This document shows positions 60,281-64,000 of a stretch of 64,000 nt of DNA, piece by piece. The stretch is taken from positions 744,001 through 808,000 of the forward strand of contig OZ253476.1 in the NCBI GenBank assembly GCA_965261795.1. Reading direction: 5' to 3'. Positions within the stretch are counted from its first letter, which is position 1; each line of letters starts with the position of its first letter. The translations under genes were made by a program, and so were the position numbers. The stretch comes from CBDCFV01 sp965261795. GTDB taxonomy: Bacteria; Chloroflexota; Dehalococcoidia; Lucifugimonadales; UBA3495. Below the pieces are notes generated by a model. The model was not told the origin of the DNA. It saw nothing but the letters and a program-made list of their open reading frames with translations, and made no database searches.

Positions 60281-61672
60281 ATGCATCTCGTCAGGATGAG
60301 TTTCGGTGGCGTGCCGCCATTTACAGAACCGGTTACGTTCAAGTTTGACGAACGGGTGAACCTGTTCGTCGGGCCAAACGCATCCGGGAAAAGCAGGCTG
60401 TTGTCGGCAGTCGACGAGTACTTCAACGAAAGAACGGCTGGCCGCCAACGGACCATGACATCGGACCAATTTGACCTGCGGCTAACCTTTTGCGAAGAGT
60501 CGGACTATTTTGACGATTGGACGAAGGGCAAGAACTTGCTGTGTGCAGATTCGGAGTTTGCTAATGCGTACTTCGGCACCCATGTCAACCCTAGTCCGCC
60601 GGTGATATACATAGGCCCTACCAGAATAGGACTTCCCGGCATATCGGAGTTCGGCCAATCTGATTCTTACGGAACGACGGTGGAAGAGGTGCTGTCCGGG
60701 CCATTCTGTGGGGCCAGACTGAAAGCCGCCATCGATATACTGTACACCAAAACGCGCGGGATGTACGAGCAGGAAAAGCAGGAGGAACCACTAACCGAAG
60801 AACGCAAGGCTTGGAACTTTCTTTATATAGATGACGTGGCGCATTCGTGTGCTAAGTCTATCTGTGAGGAACTGCTCACCTCAGCCAGGGCTCTCAATTA
60901 TCCTACCGGTTTGGATGTGGACTACATCGCAGATCAACCTTTAGCTGACTTGGAAAGCATATCCATTAACCGCATGCTTGGTATTAAAACAACCGATACC
61001 CCGAGATTCGGCCACATTAGGCCCGAAGAACGGCCCATCGACTTGGCAGGGGCTGATTCAAAGCGGATTTATGTTGGTGATTTAAGCTCGGGATCACAGT
61101 CGACTCTCCTATGGATACTGTGGCTGGCAGTTAAGATGCTCAATCATTATGAATTTGCCAACGGCTGGGAGAAAAAGCCCGCAATCCTATTGATTGACGA
61201 GATAGAAAACCACCTGCACCCAACCTGGCAGCGGCGGGTTATCCCGGCGTTGCTGGAACATTTTCCGGGGTTGCAGATATTCGCCACCACCCACTCTCCC
61301 TTTGTGGTGGCCGGTCTGAAAGCCGGGCAGGTGCATCTGCTGAAGCGGGACGCCAACGGAGTGGTTACGGCTACCACCAACGAGCGGGACGTTATCGGCT
61401 GGACGGCGGACGAAATTCTGCGGACGATGATGGGCGTCGATGAGCCTACTGACCAGCTTACGGTTGACCGGGCCAACCGGCTGCGGCAGCTTCGGGAAAA
61501 GGAAACGTTGACGCCCGAGGAAGAGTCCGAATTGAACGCGCTGCGCCGCCAAGTGAATAAGGACTTGATGTCCAAGGGCGGCCCATTGGAAGTAGAGCGT
61601 GAACGTTACGCGGAATTGATGCGGGATTTCCTGCGTTCTCAGCAGTCCGAATTGACTCAAGACGGAGGGTAG
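60281..61672 (+). CDS. Septu PtuA-like AAA ATPase
   Basis: 463 residues from ATG 60281 with AGGGAGGG 8 nt upstream. The ATPase has LFVGPNASGKSRLL (Walker A near residue 30), the signature-like DLSSGSQSTLLWI, and ILLIDEIENHLHPTWQRR (Walker B near 305), then IFATTHSPF. The C-terminal region is a charged helical segment (DRANRLRQLREKETLTPEEESELNALRRQ). The HNH gene follows after 5 bp. This ATPase/HNH pair matches the Septu antiphage system layout (PtuA plus PtuB). Antiphage function is by analogy; GC content is visibly lower than in the neighbours. Confidence 0.85.
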   Translation: MHLVRMSFGGVPPFTEPVTFKFDERVNLFVGPNASGKSRLLSAVDEYFNERTAGRQRTMTSDQFDLRLTFCEESDYFDDWTKGKNLLCADSEFANAYFGTHVNPSPPVIYIGPTRIGLPGISEFGQSDSYGTTVEEVLSGPFCGARLKAAIDILYTKTRGMYEQEKQEEPLTEERKAWNFLYIDDVAHSCAKSICEELLTSARALNYPTGLDVDYIADQPLADLESISINRMLGIKTTDTPRFGHIRPEERPIDLAGADSKRIYVGDLSSGSQSTLLWILWLAVKMLNHYEFANGWEKKPAILLIDEIENHLHPTWQRRVIPALLEHFPGLQIFATTHSPFVVAGLKAGQVHLLKRDANGVVTATTNERDVIGWTADEILRTMMGVDEPTDQLTVDRANRLRQLREKETLTPEEESELNALRRQVNKDLMSKGGPLEVERERYAELMRDFLRSQQSELTQDGG

Positions 61673-61677
61673 CCGGA

Positions 61678-62346
61678 TTGCGGTGGATTGAACGGGGGCC
61701 GGAACCCGGCGGAGTCGCCGGATACGCCCGACAGTTCACCCAAGGCTGGGTCGACTACTTCCAAAACAGGGTTGGCGGACGGCCTGCCGATTTCCATTGG
61801 AGCGAGTTCAGGCCAACGATGGGGAGCCAGACCAACAACATCTGCTGGTACTGCGAGCGGCAATGCGACGTCGGCGCCGAGTCCGGCGGGCGCGCGCCTA
61901 CGGTGGACCACTTCCGGCCCCTCAGCCGTTTCCCCCAGTTGGCTTACCAGTGGGCCAACTGGGTTTTCAGTTGCCATGCGTGCAACGTCGAGAACAAAGG
62001 CAACAAATGGCCGGATTCAGGGTACGTCGACCCTTGCGCCGCCGACGTTTCGGAACGCCCGGAGCAGTATTTCGATTATGATGAGGATACTGGGGAAATT
62101 GTGCCTAAGAATGGCATTTCCGGGACTGACCAGCGTAAAGCCTCGGCTACCATCCAGGATTTGGGTCTGAACCGGCTGAACGTAACGTTTTATCGCAAGA
62201 GGTGGGCGTTGAAGTTCAGGTACGACGTATCGGAGCTCCCGGTTGCCAGGCGGCAGGCGTTCGTAGAATTCATGACGGGGGAAGTCCCGTATGCCGGAAC
62301 AACGCGGATGGTCGTAGAACAACTGCGCCGGGATGGGCGTATCTAG
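61678..62346 (+). CDS. Septu PtuB-like HNH endonuclease
   Basis: 222 residues starting TTG 61678, with GGAGGG (61664-61669) 8 nt upstream, inside the end of the ATPase gene. CWYCERQC (Cys56, Cys59), VDHFRPLSRFP (Asp77, His78) and FSCHACNVENKGNKWP (Cys99, Cys102) give the zinc-bound HNH fold of PtuB and related retron Ec78-type nucleases. The ATPase is expected to hold the nuclease until triggered. The C-terminal 100 residues are helical. Activity is inferred. Confidence 0.88.
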   Translation: MRWIERGPEPGGVAGYARQFTQGWVDYFQNRVGGRPADFHWSEFRPTMGSQTNNICWYCERQCDVGAESGGRAPTVDHFRPLSRFPQLAYQWANWVFSCHACNVENKGNKWPDSGYVDPCAADVSERPEQYFDYDEDTGEIVPKNGISGTDQRKASATIQDLGLNRLNVTFYRKRWALKFRYDVSELPVARRQAFVEFMTGEVPYAGTTRMVVEQLRRDGRI

Positions 62347-62494
62347 CCGGTACATTACCACAGAAACCTCCGGGGGCTAAGGCAAGGGCATCGCAATATA
62401 CGCCGCAGTCACCTGTGAATTACAAAAATCCTGGCGACTTGGGTGTTCTCAGCGGTGCTGGACAGGTTCTGAGGCCTTAGCCTGGGTCAGGAGG

Positions 62495-62683
62495 CTACCG
62501 GCGGTGTTGCCTGCGGCGTCGGCGGGCGGCACGCTGGGCGGCCAAGCGCTCTTTCTGCGCCTTGGACCGGAAGAACCGGCGGTCCTTCAACTCCCGCAGG
62601 ATGCCGGAGTGCTGGACGGACGCACGGAAACGGTTGACCAAGCTCTCGGGGTTTTCGCCCTCACGAGGGGTTACAAAAGCCAT
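62495..62683 (-). CDS. rpsU: 30S ribosomal protein S21
   Basis: 62 residues. The bS21 pattern is present: MAFVTPREGENPESLVNRFRAS, then a basic helix GILRELKDRRFFRSKAQKERLAAQRAARRRRRQ. S21 binds 16S rRNA near the anti-SD and helps initiation. GGAGAG lies just before the ATG at 62683. It is a single gene with no dnaG or rpoD beside it. Confidence 0.93.
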   Translation of the reverse strand: MAFVTPREGENPESLVNRFRASVQHSGILRELKDRRFFRSKAQKERLAAQRAARRRRRQHRR

Positions 62684-62837
62684 GCAACTCTCCTTGGACT
62701 AGTCTGCTGTTGCGGTAATCTAACATACTCCGGCGAAGCACGGCAACCTCAACATCGGCGGTATTGGCTCAATCCATGCTGACTCCCCCGCCGACCTCGG
62801 TTTATACTGGATCACCGGGTAATGTTGGAGGTAAACC

Positions 62838-63488
62838 ATGTCACAAGAGTTGGGCCGGTTGGAGCGGCCTACGACGGAACGGTTCCAAGGGAAACGGAAA
62901 TTGCTCTTGGTCCCACTGATTTACGGGCCTCCCGGCGTGCCCGGTGAGGGAGTCGAAATCCTGCAACGGCATTGGGAACAGGTCCAAGCGCAAATATCGT
63001 CGTTGGAGTCCCGGCTTGGATACGTGCGCCACGTTTACCACGAAAGCTTGATGAACGGCGGCGCCGAGGGACTGCAACAATTGGAGGCCTTGGACCAACG
63101 CAGCCACGGATTGGTGTCCGCCAAGTGCCAATCAGGCGCTACGCTGGAAGCCACCGAAGATGCCGAGACTTTCTTCGAGGCGCTGGACCTGCAACGGTGC
63201 TTGATGTTGCCGCTGGCCAGCCAGAAGGTGGGCCTAACGCTTCAGGCTTGGCTGATGGAGAGCAACAGGGCCAGGTACGAAAAAATAGGCAGCCAGATTG
63301 ACGAGACGCTTGGTGATGACGAGGTTGGCCTGCTGTTTATCGGCGAACGGCACCAGGTCCAATTCGCCCAGGACATAGAGGTGCTGTACGTTTCGCCGCC
63401 GGCCCAAGCGGACTTCCAGGCTTGGCTGCACCAGTGGATGCTCCAGCAGCAGGCCGCTGCGGCAGGGGAGCCTCAAGACGAAGAGTGA
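62838..63488 (+). CDS. Protein of unknown function
   Basis: 216 residues with TTGGAGGT 6 nt before ATG 62838. It is mostly helical with a beta-alpha start (KRKLLLVPLIYGPPGVPGEG), a central helix HWEQVQAQISSLESRLG, SQIDETLGDDEVGLLFIGERH and a Gln/Ala-rich end. No known motif is seen, and no signal peptide. The VGLLFIGERHQVQFAQDIEVLYV segment could be a beta hairpin of a ligand domain. It may be conserved in the same phylum, but I cannot name it. Confidence 0.7.
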   Translation: MSQELGRLERPTTERFQGKRKLLLVPLIYGPPGVPGEGVEILQRHWEQVQAQISSLESRLGYVRHVYHESLMNGGAEGLQQLEALDQRSHGLVSAKCQSGATLEATEDAETFFEALDLQRCLMLPLASQKVGLTLQAWLMESNRARYEKIGSQIDETLGDDEVGLLFIGERHQVQFAQDIEVLYVSPPAQADFQAWLHQWMLQQQAAAAGEPQDEE

Positions 63489-63535
63489 CCTGCAACCATC
63501 CCCAGGTCCTTTGCAAAGCCGCAGTCGTCCTCACC

Positions 63536-63562
63536 CGTCATTCCCGCGAAGGCGGGAATCCA
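63536..63562. repeat. REP-like palindrome
   Basis: GTCATTCCCGCGAAGGCGGGAATCCATG: the same palindrome class as at 15998, 34100, 38321 and 48467, here with GCGAAGGC in the loop. It lies between two convergent genes. Confidence 0.75.
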
Positions 63563-63584
63563 TGTGTTGCAAGGTTAAGGAACG

Positions 63585-64000
63585 TTAAAGTTCGGCGTCC
63601 ACGCGCCGGCGAAAGTCCTCGGCCCCCAACCGCAGCAGTCCGTGGGCGGATATGGTGACGAAGGTCGCCCCCAGCTTGATGAACTCTGCGACGCCAGCAG
63701 CGTCCGCCGGCGAGTTGCCGCCCACGCCTACGAACCTGCCGCCCGCTTTGATTTTGGGCACCAGTTGGCTCATCAAACGCCGCACTTCGGTCGGGCCGGG
63801 GTTTCCCATGCTTTGTCCCAAGTCTCCCGATGCCACGTGCAGCACGTCTACGCCGGGAACGCCCAGGATCGAGTCCAGGTTTTCCACTGCCTCCGTCTCT
63901 TCAATCATGGGAATCACCAGGGTCTGGGAATTAATCCAGCGGGTGGAGTCGTCCCGCGACACCCCCACTCCGTAGTCGTGGGCGCGGCCTCCGCCCATGC
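63585..64000 (-). CDS. HpcH/HpaI aldolase family protein (5' end off window)
   Basis: The last 138 residues are present, and the frame is open to the right edge. MIEETEAVENLDSILGVPGVDVLHVASGDLGQSMG is the family's metal-site region (Glu and Asp) with the E-T-x-x-A-V-E-N-L motif. GRFVGVGGNSPADAAGVAEFIKLGATFVTISAHGLL ends the TIM barrel. Members cleave 2-keto-3-deoxy sugars or related 4-hydroxy-2-oxo acids with a divalent metal and pyruvate. The substrate cannot be told from this piece. Confidence 0.9.
   Translation of the reverse strand, partial: MGGGRAHDYGVGVSRDDSTRWINSQTLVIPMIEETEAVENLDSILGVPGVDVLHVASGDLGQSMGNPGPTEVRRLMSQLVPKIKAGGRFVGVGGNSPADAAGVAEFIKLGATFVTISAHGLLRLGAEDFRRRVDAEL

Noticed and set aside
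1..64000. tRNA or rRNA genes
   Set aside because: No T-loop GGTTCGAATCC-like sequence with a matching acceptor stem, and no rRNA-like stretch, was seen on either strand by eye.

Overview
The window is high-GC bacterial chromosome with about 55 protein genes on both strands, many opened by strong Shine-Dalgarno (SD) sites (AGGAGG type), and some TTG or GTG starts. No rRNA, tRNA, CRISPR array, plasmid replicon or transposase gene was seen. The gene mix (proline/threonine-linker lipoproteins, many Uma2 nucleases, small dimeric alpha/beta-barrel proteins, DUF3500, a two-gene Na+-pumping decarboxylase remnant, Mo-hydroxylase subunits, TgpA-type transglutaminase operon) suggests a Chloroflexota/Dehalococcoidia (SAR202-like) genome. 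That placement is inference from gene content only.

Layout. 1-9.2 kb: a lipoprotein peptidase cut by the left edge, DUF3500, Uma2 plus a 2Fe-2S Mo-hydroxylase small subunit, a candidate two-gene ATPase/nuclease defence module, and two secreted thioredoxin-fold lipoproteins. 9.5-24.5 kb: the MoxR-DUF58-TgpA operon, ogt, a hydrolase, dnaE, an EF-G paralogue, RidA, a Lrp-type ligand-binding domain and another Uma2. 24.8-31.4 kb: a subtilase broken by two frameshifts, a carboxymuconolactone-decarboxylase-like protein, and the Mo-hydroxylase large subunit. 31.5-34 kb: a tandem pair of nucleotidyltransferase-HEPN fusions. 34-40 kb: an S9 peptidase, a small gene broken by a 20-bp duplication, and a minimal phage packaging module (zinc ribbon, terminase, portal). 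40-46.3 kb: seven tandem Uma2 genes, each with its own TATAAT box. 46.6-58 kb: metabolic enzymes, an HtrA-like lipoprotein protease and an unusual lipoprotein carrying a PD-(D/E)XK-like domain. 58-64 kb: OadG/OadB, a HEPN-like gene bracketed by two copies of the oadB 3' end, a Septu-like ATPase/HNH pair, rpsU, an unknown protein and a partial HpcH/HpaI aldolase.

The accessory signal is strong: three candidate defence or conflict loci (AAA ATPase + Cys-rich PD-(D/E)XK-like protein; MNT-HEPN pair; Septu-like pair), nine Uma2 nucleases, phage packaging remnants, and several families of non-coding mobile repeats. The clearest repeat is a 256-269 bp miniature inverted-repeat element present twice, each copy flanked by a different perfect 11-bp direct repeat, one of them overlapping the dnaE stop codon. 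The Uma2 array differs in length between copies only by multiples of 21 bp, that is by whole coiled-coil heptads. All functional calls come from reading translated motifs; no database search was run.
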